Part shown: one piece after another, positions 1 to 12,890 of the stretch
Layout of the letters: each line of letters begins with the position of its first letter
How positions within the stretch are numbered: position 1 is the first letter of the stretch
Translations under genes and position numbers: made by a program
DNA from: Tenrec ecaudatus
Taxonomy: Eukaryota > Chordata > Mammalia > Afrosoricida > Tenrecidae
Assembly (NCBI RefSeq): GCF_050624435.1
Contig: NC_134539.1
Span: 48,020,001-48,084,000, forward strand
Reading direction: 5' to 3'
DNA length: 64,000 bases
The notes under the pieces: model-generated
Told to the model about the DNA's origin: nothing
What the model saw: only the letters and a program-made list of their open reading frames with translations
The model's database searches: none

Positions 1-289
1 CTTTCTAAAAGAAATTATTAAGCAGCACGCTCCAAACTACCCAAGGTGACTTTTAGGAAAGCAGGGCTGTGGCAGGTTCTCAGAGAACTGTGTGGCTTGT
101 ACTCCAGGTATAGCCTTACCCCCGCAAAGCCAGGTGTCCATGTACTCAACTTTCGTGTCTGCCACTCTTTAGATTCCAAGATCTCAGAGCAAACTAATAG
201 TAGCATAGGTGAACACAGAGAGATACACATTCATTATATGAAGCAATAGACAAGTAATGAGTAGAACTCCCAATATGGTGACAGCAATA

Positions 290-520
290 TCACCAGCTGG
301 CATTTACTGAACATTCTCTATATAGAATATTCTAGATAGAATATGTCTATTCCAAGGGCGTTATCTATATTGATCTAAACCTTACAATGCCTGTATTGTA
401 GGTGCTATCATTATACCCATTTTTCAGGATTGGGAACAGGTATGGATAGAGTGTGCAAGTGGCCCAAGCTCATCGAGCAGCAGAGGCTGGTTTCTGACCA
501 GGAGCGTCCAGCCACCAGTG
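290..520 (+). mobile_element. MIR SINE
   Basis: GGTGCTATCATTATACCCATTTTTCAGG and GGCCCAAGCTCATCGAGCAGCAG follow the MIR core and tail order. Ancient mammalian SINE. Confidence 0.55.
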
Positions 521-3104
521 TTGAGTTCTCATCGACCATGCTGTGCGGCTGCAGTACATTGGGGAAGAAATGACTCAACACCCGTGACTTTGTGGAAGTG
601 ATTTGTATATAGAGTTTCAAAGCACACTTATATTATCAATTGTGTCTCTTAGCTCTGTTTAAGAAATAAACACCAAAAATATATATTTGACATTGTTATA
701 TTTACGTTAATAAAATTTTCAGATAAGTGGCATCGGTATTGTTTCCTTAGATTCAGTTGCATTTTCAAGTAGTGAAATGTTATGGTTGTTACCTTTTTCC
801 TTCAAACTCATCATCATGTTGCTTTTCTCAGAAACATGGGCGCATTATTTATCAGTATTGTTTCCTTTTCCACATAAGAAACACTTCTCCATTGTACAGC
901 CAATGTGTACATTTAAATATAGAGGAGAGACGCCCACAGGGTCATTGTTGGAACAGAATAGCACAGGCTTGAACAGGCATCAGTCAGGCACCTAGAAATT
1001 GCTTTAAATGGACCGAATACACATTTAGCCAAGTACCAGGGTAATTTTATTGCACATGGCACCAAAGAGCACATTTCTGGCCTTGTGATGGAGCAGAAGA
1101 AGGACACTGTAATAAGACCGAACGTTGTAAAAATGTTTCAGGGACAGCTGACTTCACCTGTGGTCTGCCTCCTATTCTTGCTTTTCCATGAGAGCATTTT
1201 TTCCTTGTTGCTGTGTAAAAGCACTTTACCTTCATGTTTTGACTCTTGTTGCCATGTTAAAAATGTCCACTTCTGTCTACTTTACTAGAAGGGTTCACTA
1301 ATCAGGGAAGATCATTGAATCTTCAGTCTATGGACATGGGTATGCTTATGGCCCTAACCTGCGGAATTGGAGAACTTGATTTCCTACTGTTGAAATACAC
1401 TTACATTCTGGGAGTAAATTCCTTTAGGGTTTATTTGGGTTTCTCGATCCTTGACTTTACTACTTATTTATCTATTTTCTTAACATTTGATTTGCATCAA
1501 TATATGTGAGTTTGTAAATCAAAATCATTTCTCATTTTCTTCTTTGTTAAGAATTTGATATCCACATAATGATGATTTTAGAAACGTGAAAGTTTCCTTA
1601 TATTCTTGGTTGGTTTATTTTCAAATAATGGCTCTTTTATCAAAGCAATACATGTGCATATTTTTTAATTACTAAGAATGTTACAAATAAAATAATAAAA
1701 GCCTCCTTCTTCCCATTTCTGTCATTGGTTAAACCTGTGTGTTTAACCACCTTTCTCATTTCTGGGTTCACTTCTTGCCATGAATACCATGCAATTCTCA
1801 CAAATGCTCTTACATTTCTCCTTCTGTGGTCAATTCTAAAAGGTATACATTTAAAGTTTAAATTTCATTTCATAAATGATGATGACTTTTGATGCGGAGT
1901 GAAGTGAGTCAATCACTGAAGAGTGAATATTGCATGAGTCCACTACTATAAGGATCAACACCAAGATGAAGGCAAGTTTCTGCTCTCGGGTCACGTCATC
2001 TTCTAATCTGGACTCCCCAGCAACAAGTTTGAGAGCCTGCCTAGCATTCACAAGCCAAATATCACCCCCTCTATATTTGCACCTTAAGAACATTTCCACA
2101 GAGGAGACTCCATGTAAGCCGGAGGGTTTTCAAGACAGAGGAGAGGGAAAAAGACCATTCAGCTGCTGCCATCCACAGTTGTGCTAAGGTTAGCCAACTC
2201 AATTGACACACCTATCATAGACTTTACCGGAAATTCAATCAAGATGGCAGGGAAGAGGTATGTTTGTCTCAAAGAAGGGTATTAAGTATCTGCTGGTGGG
2301 TAAAGGGGAGGGGGAACGTCCCATGGGTGGGTGTTGGGAACTGCTTAACAATGTTTAAAATACTTAATGCTTATGTAGAAGCCAATGGGAGAATATGCCC
2401 AGTACTATGTTCCTATTTGGATACGTTTGACCTAGTTTCTTTCGAGCCCTCGGTGACCGAGACCATGTCCCGTTATTATGGGGACTTTAGACCCTATTCT
2501 TTCATGGCATACAACATCCTTTATTGGCCACACCAGAAGGAATCGATTTGGAAACCTCACTTAATGAGCTGGGTTTTATCCCAAATTCCTAGTGTGAGAA
2601 GGAACAGATGACTGCTATCCCAAGGATATAGAACTGCCAATCTTGGACTTTGGCTCCAATCCCTTGCCTTCAGGGTGTCCAATGAATGGTGGCCTAGGGA
2701 TAGCATATGTCTACTATTTTAATACCCTCTTTGCTTTAATATGACATGCATTCATCTGGTAGGCATGGTTCTGCCTTTGGGAATAAATACTTTGAAAAGT
2801 TTTGCCTTATCACCAACCCTGGTGGTTATGTAAATAGTATCAAGTCGCTTAAGAGTTAAATCTATACAAGTCAACAATTCACATATTGTGACTTGTAGCC
2901 AGCCTATACTTATATAATTTTCTTTACTCAACAGCATTTTAAATTCTACACCATAGGCTAAGTTAATCACACAATCCATAGAATTACCTTATACTCCAGG
3001 GGAATGATGGATAATGTTCTTGATCACTAAATGAAAATGGTGCATATAAAGTGCAGAGGCATACATAAGCCATAGATATATGAATAGATTGTTAGCTTGC
3101 ACTT
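521..3104. other. No gene recognised
   Basis: AT-rich single-copy-looking sequence. Reading frames up to 115 codons (2264-2611) show no known domain and no splice-bounded homology. Confidence 0.6.
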
Positions 3105-3345
3105 AATCTTAACCACAATCTAAGAACAATTCGTTCTTGTGACAGGGTCCTGCTTGATGCTTGCCCTCATGAAGAGATCACTGAAGATATGGTTTCTATA
3201 GCAAAGTGTGGTGAAGAAATCAGAGAGTACCCAGCTGTCAGAAAGAATAGTGTCGTGTCTTAAAAGCTTGTCTTCAAACAAGCAGCCATCTAAGTGAGGT
3301 GTCAACTAAATCCACATAGAGGAAGCACACCAGCCTGTGTGATCC
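3105..3345 (+). mobile_element. Old L1 3' UTR fragment
   Basis: AGAGAGTACCCAGCTGTCAG, AAACAAGCAGCCATCTAAG and CACACCAGCCTGTGTGATCC match the middle part of the 14.4-kb L1 insertion. No tail is present, so it is an internal piece. Confidence 0.65.
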
Positions 3346-4619
3346 AAGGATTCTAATAAAATCCAACACCAAAAGAGGGAAGGGTATCTGAGCTTCGATT
3401 GTAAGCACTCAGTTTACAGAAGGCTGTGGATGACAGTGGATGCCCTAATCCATCTGCAGGCAATACACATGGATTAATCCTCCAGTGAGTCTCCTCTGAT
3501 CATAGTGGAGGGATAAGAATGCCATGTTATCACACAGTGAGCATTCATTGTGAAGCTGATTGTGACAGACATCGTTAGGTCATCATTTGATCTCCCTTTT
3601 GGTCCATTTGAAAGTTATTTCAGCTGATAGTCATTCTCCAGCCTTTTGCAAGTACCCGTTTCCCATTTCTTATTTGGAATACCGATCTCTGTTTCCTTTT
3701 TGAACTTTGTCTCTGAGTCACTCGGAAAATTTGGGAGGAGTGAACCTTAACCCAAGTCTTGCTCACTGTGGTCAGAATGATACCCTATCTTTATATATTC
3801 CAACCTCTACAACCAATGAAGTGCACCTGTTTTTTTAGAAATCTCAGGTCAAGGTAAGTAGTATAATCACTTACAGGTGGACACTTCTCAAACTTTACTT
3901 TGGTGTAAGGCACCATAGAAACCCCCACATCACTCGCATGGCTTTTGGTACTGTCAGCTGTAACATATTGATGGCACAGTGTACAGACTGTGATCAGAAG
4001 CAATGTCAGTAGGAAAGTGGGATCCCAAACCAACATTCTTATAATTACACATAAGGATAGATGTGTCTAGATGTTTGACTTGCCTTTCTAAAGATAAAAT
4101 TGTCTGAGTATAAAGCAAAATAGAGGTGAAAGAAAATAATGAATTTCTAAACCTCGACATGACTTCTTTCCTGGGTCCCTCTTAATCGAAAATGTCAAAA
4201 AGATCCAACAGGGATATTTTTTCTTATAAACCTTATCATACCTATAATTATCCAACTGGCCATCACTCCTTTCTTTTCAAACCACAGCCTTTCGAATGTG
4301 GATACCACATTTAGAATGTTGCATATAAGAAGAGAACCCACCTGCAATACTAAGAAACTCTCAGAGGAATGCTAACCACAAAGCACTAGACGGAGATAGA
4401 CACTGTCATTTTCAGGGTGTGCGCCTGACGAGACCGCTGATTAAAATAAGAGGGGCTGGCATGACGCTGCTCTAACTTTCTGTTTTAGAAATGTTGACAC
4501 CACAGTGGAGTGTGTGATGCTCTGTTTACTGCTTATGCCAATGGATGCTCGCTCGACCTTGAAATAAACGTCTGCTTCGATGTCCATGCCAGTGTTGCTA
4601 TCTTGGTTTTGTTTTCATT
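3346..4619. other. No gene recognised
   Basis: No domain-like frame, no SINE and no clear LINE segment seen. Confidence 0.55.
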
Positions 4620-5195
4620 TTGGCCAACCATTTTATTTTGGGTGAAAATGTGCACAACACAACGGACACCCATTCAACAATTTCTACAAGTACAACTCCG
4701 TGACCTTGGCGCCATTCTTCTCATTGTGCCACGATATCCCGTCTGAGATTATTTCTCCACCATTAACTTAAGCCCACTGCCACCTAAACGTCTCATCTAG
4801 GCTTTAGAGTGACTGTTGTCGGTTTGATCTCTTGGAGGGAAATCTTAAAGTGTGAACTGGTCGAGACAAGCATTCTTTACTAGTTGAGCTGAGCTATGGG
4901 TGGGGTGCTAAAAATTACTTCATGGGATAATTTAGGCTCAAGGTTTAAAGATGATCTCAGAGCTTGGGGGGTTCCTTCAGTAACAGTGGGTACCGGAAGT
5001 CTGGATTCCAAAAGAATTTGAAATCCTATCCTCTTTCTCTTTTTTTCGTCTTTCTTTCTCTGTCTTATACTCAGGACCTATCTATTGAATCCTGTATTAA
5101 TATGCCCAGGTATGGTAACTTCTACTTCTTCTGGTGTCATGACAAAGGACGCAGTAGTTCTTAGAGGCCATTTGACCTGTAGCCTAGTTCCGCCT
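4620..5195 (-). mobile_element. L1 3' UTR (older subfamily), reverse
   Basis: Read on the minus strand it follows the copy at 41.9-42.4 kb segment by segment (TCCAGACTTCC, CTAGTAAAGAATGCTTGTCT, GAGATCAAACCGACAAC, TTGTTGAATGGGTGTCCG) and ends CCCAAAATAAAATGG at 4625-4640. Confidence 0.6.
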
Positions 5196-5309
5196 CCAAT
5201 TCCTGGATCATCTTCTTCCTCTCTAGCTCCAGCTGACTAGAGGCCAAATAGTGAATGGCTCCGGACAAGCTTTAAGATTGCTGGCTTTACTCAGCAAAGT
5301 AGAAGACAG

Positions 5310-5500
5310 AACCAAAACCAAACAAAAGAAAAGCCAACCCATTGCCATGCAGTCTATTTCAGTTCATTAGATCCTAGTTTCTGAGGCTAGAAATCTTGAC
5401 TGGACCAAGACAAACTCACCTTACTGCTGGGGATGGGCTGGTAGATTTGAACTACTGATATTGTGACTAGCAGTCCCATGCTTACTCAGCAGTACCGATA
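5310..5500 (-). mobile_element. AfroSINE
   Basis: Reverse tRNA-derived SINE: CCATTGCCATGCAGTCTATTTC tail, GGATGGGCTGGTAGATTTGAAC box-B region, AGCAGTCCCATGCTTACTCAGC head. Confidence 0.7.
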
Positions 5501-5645
5501 TCTGCTCTGATAAAGTTTAAAATCCTCGGGGCCCTGTGAACCAGAAGCTACTCGATGGCAGTAGGTGTGGTTTCTGGTTCTGTGGCACAAGTCTCCTCGC
5601 TTGTAAAATGTGAAGACTAAAAATAACATCAAGGTCATAAATTGA

Positions 5646-5850
5646 TGGTGTCCCTATGGGGTGCAGCTAAGAAGCTCAGCTGCCAATGGAACGCTTGATG
5701 GGTCAAGTTTACCCAGAGGCACCCGAGAAGAAAGTCTTGATACTGTGCTCTTGAAACGTCAGCCACTGACGATGCGGGAGAGCATGGGTTACGCTGGCAC
5801 CCTGAATCGCCGTGAGCGTGTATCCACAGCAACTGGCTGCCGGCAGCTGA
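5646..5850 (+). mobile_element. AfroSINE (old subfamily)
   Basis: GGTGTCCCTATGGGGTGC head, GGTCAAGTTTACCCAGAGGCAC, GAATCGCCGTGAGC tail region. More diverged than most copies. Confidence 0.55.
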
Positions 5851-6378
5851 CGTCATTCAGCAAATATAGGATGGCGCCCTACCTTCTCATGGCTAGGGCA
5901 TAACAGGCATTTTTGTTCACTTGGTAAAGATGCTCTTTCCCAGAAACACCTGGCTGTGTTCTGAATAACACACAGCCTAATTTGAGGAAGCCAATGGCTT
6001 CCTGATGGGAACTCAATTCCTTTCCCGGGTGACTCAAAGTTAGGAAACCTTGTTAGAAAGGACTATGATGTTAAGCTGGCAGGAAAGAATGTCATCGCCC
6101 CTCCAGAAGCATTCACCCAAAGACAAGCTTGGATTGGTAACTGGTGTTCAACATAGGAAAATGAGACAGTGGAGAGGAGGCTGGTTTTGTAACATCAGGC
6201 AGCTAACATGGGAAGCTCCTGTCAATATTATAGCTTTTAAAAAATAGCTTATATGGAATAATTTAATAAATTTCACTTAGAAATAATGAAATCATTTAAT
6301 TGAAAATAGTTCAGGTCGGTCGATAGGGTAGTAATGGAATTGCAGTGTGCATAAAAGCAGAACAACAGCTGTAATTCC

Positions 6379-7397
6379 AGTGAGAAATGCTCAGGGTTGA
6401 GTTGCTTATCAGGACCCATTACAAAGTTCCTTCGGGTCTGCTGATAAATGCCCAAAGGGGCATACCACTCTGCTAGAAGCCTTAACTCAAAAGCATGCAG
6501 CTCAAGCTCCTTGGGTCAGCAAACCCAGCTTCCTGAGTTAAGTGCCCAGAGGCACCCCTCTCCAGTAATCCTGCAACTGATGGCACTCAGCTCCATTTCT
6601 GTGAGTCAGCAAGTCCAACTCCCCCAGTTAAGTGCTCAGGTGCACACCACTCCAGAAACCAACATTCAGCTTTACATGCTCCATGTGTTGCCAAATCCAT
6701 CCCTCTATTCCCTGCTCTGGCTTTGGGTTGTGCTGCTGCTCTGATATCATAATTCTCTCCTGGATCCAAGCAATTCACTACTCAAGGTCCTTGGGTCCAG
6801 AGGATGAGATTCCTCCTCCTATTTCGCAGAAGGCTAATTTTGTGCACAGCAGAACGGCTTTCCAATATTCAAGTGACTCTGACCAGTATCTTCTGCTACC
6901 TTCTTACCAGACCCACACCAAAAACAAACAAACAACAAAAAAACACCCCATCATTTGGTGCGAGGTAGAGGCTTTGGCTAGAAGAGACACTTTAATAATT
7001 CACTGCCCCTGGAAACTGAACTTCAGAGATTCCCAAAACAAGTTACACGGAGTTGGTTGAAGTTCTAGGAGCTACAATGCCAACTGCAGGGGCAGTTACA
7101 GAACTAAGTGTTTTGTGCAGGTGGCTGGCCTCTGCAGAGGGAGCCTTAGGTCACTTATCTCTGCTCACCCACAGAAGTGGAGCTGGGTGCTTTAGGGCCG
7201 AGGCGCACTGGAGTAGGGTGCTTCTGGGCACTTAATTCAGGGAGCTGGGTTTGCTGACCCCTGGAGTTTGAGATGAGTGCCTTTAGATGAAGGCTTCCAG
7301 CAGAGTCGTAGCCCCTTTGGGTTTTTATTAGCAGACCTGAATGGACTTTGTAGCATGTCCTGATCAACAACTCAACCGTGAGTTTTCTCACAGGCAT
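6379..7397. repeat. Foldback element: two ~230-base inverted arms around ~550 bases
   Basis: The left arm (6379-6610) and right arm (7158-7397) are inverted copies, roughly three quarters identical by eye over TTGAGTTG(C/T)T...ATCAGGAC, GGTCTGCTGATAAA, CCCAAAGGGGC and GGGTCAGCAAACCCAGCT. The left arm also holds a second, diverged tandem unit (6587-6656). The spacer shows no recognised sequence. It could be a foldback transposon, or two copies of one interspersed repeat inserted in opposite directions. Family not recognised. Confidence 0.7.
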
Positions 7398-7611
7398 GTC
7401 CACTTGTTCCCCTCCTTAATAAACCCCATTAACCATGGGTTTTGCCCACGAGTTCTTTGTAGCCAGTGCAATGGACTGTAGATGTAAAACAGAAAACAGT
7501 AATTAAGACAATCCAGTATCCTGTCGATTGTCAACCCAAAATGTATGCAGAGTTGGCTTTTCCAGAGTCTGAAAAGTTGGCATGCGGCCATCAATGTGTT
7601 TAGCGCTGCAA

Positions 7612-7800
7612 AGAGGCTTCCAAAAGCTGGAGGGAAAAGTCCATTATCCTTTTATTGCAGTTTCCCAGGAACAGTTTAACATCCCACCTCGTATTTGCCA
7701 TGATATTGGGTACATATGATCAGGCTTACAAAAAATTCATGGACAAAATGTACTGAAAAGATCATCGATTTTTTCCCTGCAACTTTTCAAAGCCCTCATC
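7612..7800. mobile_element. Mariner-like MITE (GAGGGGGCTTC ends)
   Basis: Ends GAGGCTTCCAAAAGCTGG and CAACTTTTCAAAGCCCTC are inverted repeats. The interior contains AAAATTCATGGACAAAATG, typical of this MITE group. Confidence 0.5.
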
Positions 7801-8537
7801 TACTTGAGATGTTCTTCTCACTACCCACAGCAAGGAAAAAGGAGGCATCCTCCCACCCAAACTTCAGGTGAAGAGATGAAATCATGGCTCGCCCTTCTCA
7901 AATCTCGAGTCCTGAAGATGGGAGCGATGAACCTGGAGCTTCCTGCTGTTGGATAACCCCTGGCAGGCGACCAGCAGTGCAGGGTGGGCACGGTGCCTGG
8001 AGCAGCTGAGCGGCTGGAATCTCTTGGGCAGAGTCGTTGGCTGGAGAACAGTTTAGCTCCAGGAAATTTCTTTGCTGGAGGCAGATAGGGTGGGCCTGCG
8101 GGGTCAGGAGGCTCTGCTTTTCTGGGGGTACTTTTTCAGTAAAGGAGTTTCATCCCCCCAGTTGCTCACTTATCTCTAGACATGTTTCCCAGAAAACAGG
8201 TGCTTTTAAGAGCCATGGAATAGATTAAAGGATAGCACATTCTGCTACATTAGGATCCGACTGGAATCTCTCTGTGCAGTTTGCTTCTCTAATGCCCAGC
8301 ACTGAAAGGTGACCAATAATGGATCTTACATGTGTGTGCCCATTGAAAGAAAAAAAAGTAATTAATATATTTTTGTTACAAAAGAAAAAAATATTAAGTG
8401 CTCCGTACAAAATGGAGGTTAATATGTATCCATTTGCTTCTATGTCTTCACTTAGGGTTTAACGTTTGATAATCAGAGCTAAGGAGCGCTGGGGGGAGGG
8501 GGCGTGGGGTGCAAGGAAAATGTGGTAGTTTGCTTCC

Positions 8538-8632
8538 AAAAAGATTCACAGCCTTGGAAACCCCATGGGGAAGTGCTCCTCTGTGGTACGGGGCCGCCAT
8601 GAGTCAGAATAGTCTCAGTGGGCAACAGGCTC
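8538..8632 (+). mobile_element. AfroSINE 3' half
   Basis: CCTTGGAAACCCCATGGGG, GGGGCCGCCATGAGTCAGAAT and CAGTGGGCAACAGG form a tail without the tRNA head. Confidence 0.65.
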
Positions 8633-9772
8633 ATCTTCATTGAGGAGGGGTTCAGTGTGAGGTTACTTAGGAAGGAGAGGAAGCAGACGTTTGCCTCACC
8701 ATCTGGGGTCTCGGTAGACTACAGAGAGGAACATTTTTCTGGAAGAGGGAAAGCAGATGGAGTTCCTCTGAAAAAGAACAGAGCACAGGAAAAAAAGAGA
8801 CCCGTGCGGAGAAGTAGAAGCCATTCTCTTGGCTAAGCCCTTGGGAGGCGTCTGGCGCGGCAGAGGCAAGTCGGAATGGAGAGTGGAAGGAGATGACGAA
8901 GAAACAGAAAAATGCCGTTCCTCTCAGCCATCCACGCCTTCTCCAGGATGCTAAAGATCAGGGGGAGGCGGGGGGAGGACACCAGCATTTGACCCCAAAT
9001 AAAACATAAGAGGTCAATCTCTAATAAGAAATGACTTCCCTACATAGGATAGCGGTACCTCACAATAAAACGAACCTCGTGTTGGCCTTTGCCTGTCTGA
9101 TCATCACTTTGCTCTAAATTAAAACCTCTAACTTACAGCTTCCCGAACACATCAACCTCCTCCAATTCAGGGGAGAGACCCAGTGGAGGGGCAATGTTTA
9201 GCTAACGCTTACATCTACACTGCACCCAAGCAAACGGCTGAGCAGATCGAAGCGACAGTTACGCCTATTCATATTTTCAGCCCCTCTGGGTGAGGGCCTT
9301 CCTCATTGTGACAGACGCGGCTCTCTAAACCCTCACCTATGAATGTCCTGACAAATTAGCTTTGTTCTGTGATCTCTACTGGTCTCTGAACTCAACCTTA
9401 GCTAAACTTCGGGAAATCTATGGGAAACACATGCAATGGATCCCCAGCTGGAGGCCTGCTGAATCATGAACACATTACCAAGTCTAAGAAAGGCCAGAAT
9501 TTCCCACTTAAGAATCAGCTAAATATTCTTCCTCTGAAAGGTCTTCTTTGATCCCTCGACTTACAGAAAACTTCCTTAACTATTATTTTATTATCTTCAT
9601 GCTACATCTATAGTACTCACCACTAGCTGAAATTGTCTACATCTAAATTGTCGTGTTTATTGCTTGTTCTTTCAACTAGAATAAAAATTCTGCCAGATCA
9701 GATACCATGCCTATCGTCTGCACTCCTGTCTCCACAGCATGTGTAACAGTGCCTAGCATTTAATCAGTAGTA

Positions 9773-9965
9773 ACAGCCCCGGCAGCCAGGTGGTTACGTG
9801 TTGGGCTGCTAACCTCAAGATCCGCAGTTCAAAACCACCAGCTGCTCTATGAGAGAAAGATGAGACCTTCTATACTGGAAAAAGTCTCAGAGACTCCCAG
9901 GGACAGTTCTATCCTATCCTATAGGGCCATTATGAGTTGGAATCAACTCATTAGCAGTGAACATG
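9773..9965 (+). mobile_element. AfroSINE
   Basis: AGCCCCGGCAGCCAGGTGG head, GTTGGGCTGCTAACCTCAAG, CGCAGTTCAAAACCACCAGC, and GCCATTATGAGTTGGAATC tail. Confidence 0.85.
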
Positions 9966-11155
9966 GTTCTTATTTGGGGGAGTATTTGTTAAATCAGTGA
10001 ATGGCTTGGAAAGAAGAATGGTTATTAACAGTGATCATCAGAGTATTTTCTAAATGATATGGCCCAGACACTGACAAATTAGAAAGGTCACTATTGACAG
10101 GAGCCGTGGATGCCCCTGTCTTGCTATATTATAACATTTACTGGATCTAGAGAAGATTCAGAGGATCCTGGAAGTGTCTCAATGTTTGGTCCCCAAGTGA
10201 GTACCATTGACCACCACTCTGCTGGCTCCAAAGGGCAGCTACAAGACGTGAGTGTAACAGCCCCCCAAAGTGGGCACATACATACCCTGAGACACTGGCT
10301 TTTTTCAGTGCTCAGCGCTACCATAGCGATGCCCTTCACCACGCGTTGCTGTCAGTGGATCTGATGCTGTGCGGAAAAAGCAAAGAACAGCTTGGATGTG
10401 GCACCCTCAGGCAGCCCTCTCTGCCTCACAGGGTTGAAGTCACGTAAGGAGAGCAATGAGCTCACGCTTCTGAAAAACTGAACTTCCCACTTCTCCCACT
10501 CATATTTCTCTGAAGTCACTTAGGCACCCATCCCGCTTGGCAACAAAGAAGCTGCCCTCTCGTATTTCCCAATGTTCCCCTTCTCTGCCAAGATAATCTT
10601 TCCCAGACAGGGGCATTCAAGAAGAACAGAGCTCTTCCAGCAAAGGGGGAAAGTCCCACAGAAAAGGCCCTGGCAGTGCTTAGTCAAATGAATTCATCCT
10701 TTGGAGAGGGACCAGCAACTGACACACATCGGAGAAGATTAGCAGACTACGTGTTCTGAATAGCTCACTACATCCAAAGGAACATTCTGGAATTTTCAGG
10801 TGATAGGGAAGAATGCTAGTTGAAGGATTAAAAACAATCATTCATTTTCCATATGAAATTTGTGCTAACCATAGTTGGCAAGTGTCAACTTCACCAAAAT
10901 AAAAATCATCAACGTTATAAAGTTTCAATTACTTGACATAAAAACAATGCTTCCAAAATCAGAGCTAACTTTTTAAAGAGGAGGGTGGTTAATTTCTCTA
11001 AACGGCCTTTTTAGTGAATGGTCAAGGGTAACTATTAAAGGTCCTTTGAAAAGCTGTTCCCATGAATGAATAAGAAACACTGCTAATGACCTTGCATTTT
11101 TATGTCTAGTTTACTTTACTATGCTTTAAAAACAAATTGTTACCACTATCTCAGT

Positions 11156-11331
11156 CAGTGGTTCTCAGCCTTCCTAGTGCCGTGACTCTTTCATACAGTT
11201 CCTCATGTGGTGGTGACCCCACCCCCAACCATAACATTATTTTCGTTGCTACTTCATCACTGTAATTATGCTACTGTGCAAGGGCTGTTTGACCCCCAAA
11301 GGGGTCGCGACCCACAGGCTGAGAACCACTG
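11156..11331 (+). mobile_element. SPIN-like non-autonomous hAT transposon (MITE)
   Basis: The 176-base element has near-perfect inverted ends CAGTGGTTCTCAGCCT and AGGCTGAGAACCACTG, with subterminal AGGGGTCGCGACCCACAG and a CAGTTCCTCATGTGGTGGTGACCCC stretch at the other end. These match the SPIN (Space Invader) hAT family, known from tenrec, bats, murines, bushbaby, opossum and some reptiles and frogs through horizontal transfer. The 8-base flanks (ATCTCAGT and ATTAAGTA) are not a clean duplication. It has no coding capacity. Confidence 0.85.
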
Positions 11332-11689
11332 ATTAAGTACGCTTTCTTATTTCTCCTTAGAAATGTCTTTCTCTAGCTATGTTAATGTTCGAAATATTAG
11401 TTCACACAATGATATGATGATTAAAACCTCAAATTAGTTTAATATGAATGAATGAAGTTCTGCAGTTTTATAAAAACAGCTCATTGTAAGTGAAGCTAGG
11501 ATGTGCAGTTCCTTATCCTACTGAGGGAATGTGAAATATTAGTAAATAAAAGTAACCAGAGAAGAGTGTGTTTCTTATTAATGAGGGCAAGTCTTCCAGA
11601 AAACAAACAACTAGAGAGATATTCTTATGCCTGCCTAAAATCAGAGAGGTCACGAAATTCTTTTCCACTATAGTTTAAGGAAAACTCTT

Positions 11690-11760
11690 TATATATATAT
11701 ATATATATATATACATACATACATATACACACACACATATATATATACATATATATACCA
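11690..11760. repeat. Compound AT/ACAT/AC microsatellite
   Basis: An alternating AT run followed by ACAT, AC and AT units. Confidence 0.95.
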
Positions 11761-12057
11761 TTAATATTATATTAGAGGATGGAAAGAAGTCCAGTCTTCT
11801 CGTGTTTTAGAGACTGAAGATGAACATAAGAAAAAAGCCAGAGTAATGAAAAAGAGTTGATTACACCATGGAGTCACAATCATTGACAATCATATGAAAT
11901 GTCTTAAACCCTAAATGTTGACCTGTAACAAAGTGGTACGCTCCATGCAATACTTTTGTTTTGTCCAAAAACAAGCAGTAACCAACATGGGACATTACAT
12001 GTGACATGGAGTTCGGGGCAGGTCACTTCCGAATCAGGGTCTAACTGAACACTTATT

Positions 12058-12130
12058 TTTGTTGGGTACCATTGAATCAATTTCAACTCACAGCTACCCC
12101 ATGTAAGACAGTAGAACTGTCTATCAAAAG
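12058..12130 (-). mobile_element. AfroSINE tail fragment
   Basis: GGTACCATTGAATCAATTTC and AACTCACAGCTACCCCATG follow the reversed SINE tail. Confidence 0.55.
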
Positions 12131-12499
12131 GGTTCATTCAATATCACAGAAAGAGAATTTGGAAACATAGCCTCTGAGTGACCAAGTCATGTGCATTACC
12201 TCAGGGAAGCAAGTCCCATGGCAGGACTTGCTGAACAAAAGATAGGTGCAAACAAAGGAAATAGAGGTATGGAGAAGAGAGGCATGTGAGTTGGGAAGTG
12301 TACATCCTGAGCCCTGGACAGCTCTCATTGCCTGTTTCTCAGACTTTCTTAAGGTCAAGGTACAATGCTGTTCTGTATTCTTAAAATAAGCTGCCCAAGC
12401 CATCTCCACCTACACATGTTTTGGTTGTTGAAGTCAACCAAAATGGCTCCCTTTAACTTGCAACCAAAGCATTTAAATTACTATTCCACGCACATTACT

Positions 12500-12625
12500 G
12501 AGTTGCTGTAAGTAGTCAACCTGCTTAGCTGTTATCCAGAAGGCCGGGTGTTTGAGCCACCTACAGTTGCCTCACAGAAAGGTTTGGGGATCTACTTTGG
12601 AAAAAACAGCCATTCAAAATCCTGT
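12500..12625 (+). mobile_element. AfroSINE (old, partial)
   Basis: TTAGCTGTTATCCAGAAGGCC and GGTGTTTGAGCCACCTACAG box-B-like segment, then GATCTACTTTGG. Immediately upstream of another forward copy. Confidence 0.5.
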
Positions 12626-12626
12626 A

Positions 12627-12890
12627 AGGAAGGATCCCTGATGGTATAGTAGTTATGAATTCTGCTGCTATCTGTATGGTCGGCAGTTCGAAACCACCAG
12701 CAGCTCCAAGGGAGAAAGACTGGGCTTTCTACTCTCATAAACAGTTACAGGCTCAGAAAGTCCTTGGGGGGGGGGCGCGGGCATTATGCTATATCAGTGA
12801 GTCTGGTTTGATAAAAACTCTATAAAGCACAGTTCTACTACTCTGGTATTTACAGCTACTATGAGTCAGAATCAAATAAATAGCAACTCC
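12627..12890 (+). mobile_element. AfroSINE
   Basis: GGATCCCTGATGGTATAGTAG head, GGTCGGCAGTTCGAAACCACC, a G run near 12766, and GCTACTATGAGTCAGAATC tail. Somewhat lengthened in the middle. Confidence 0.8.

Larger units (their letters stand above)
7801..11155. other. Mostly unrecognised; AfroSINEs at 8.5 and 9.8 kb
   Basis: A moderately GC-rich stretch at 7.9-8.2 kb and 8.8-9.0 kb, but no coding signature. The frames at 10110-10364 on both strands are short and unlike any known protein. Confidence 0.55.
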
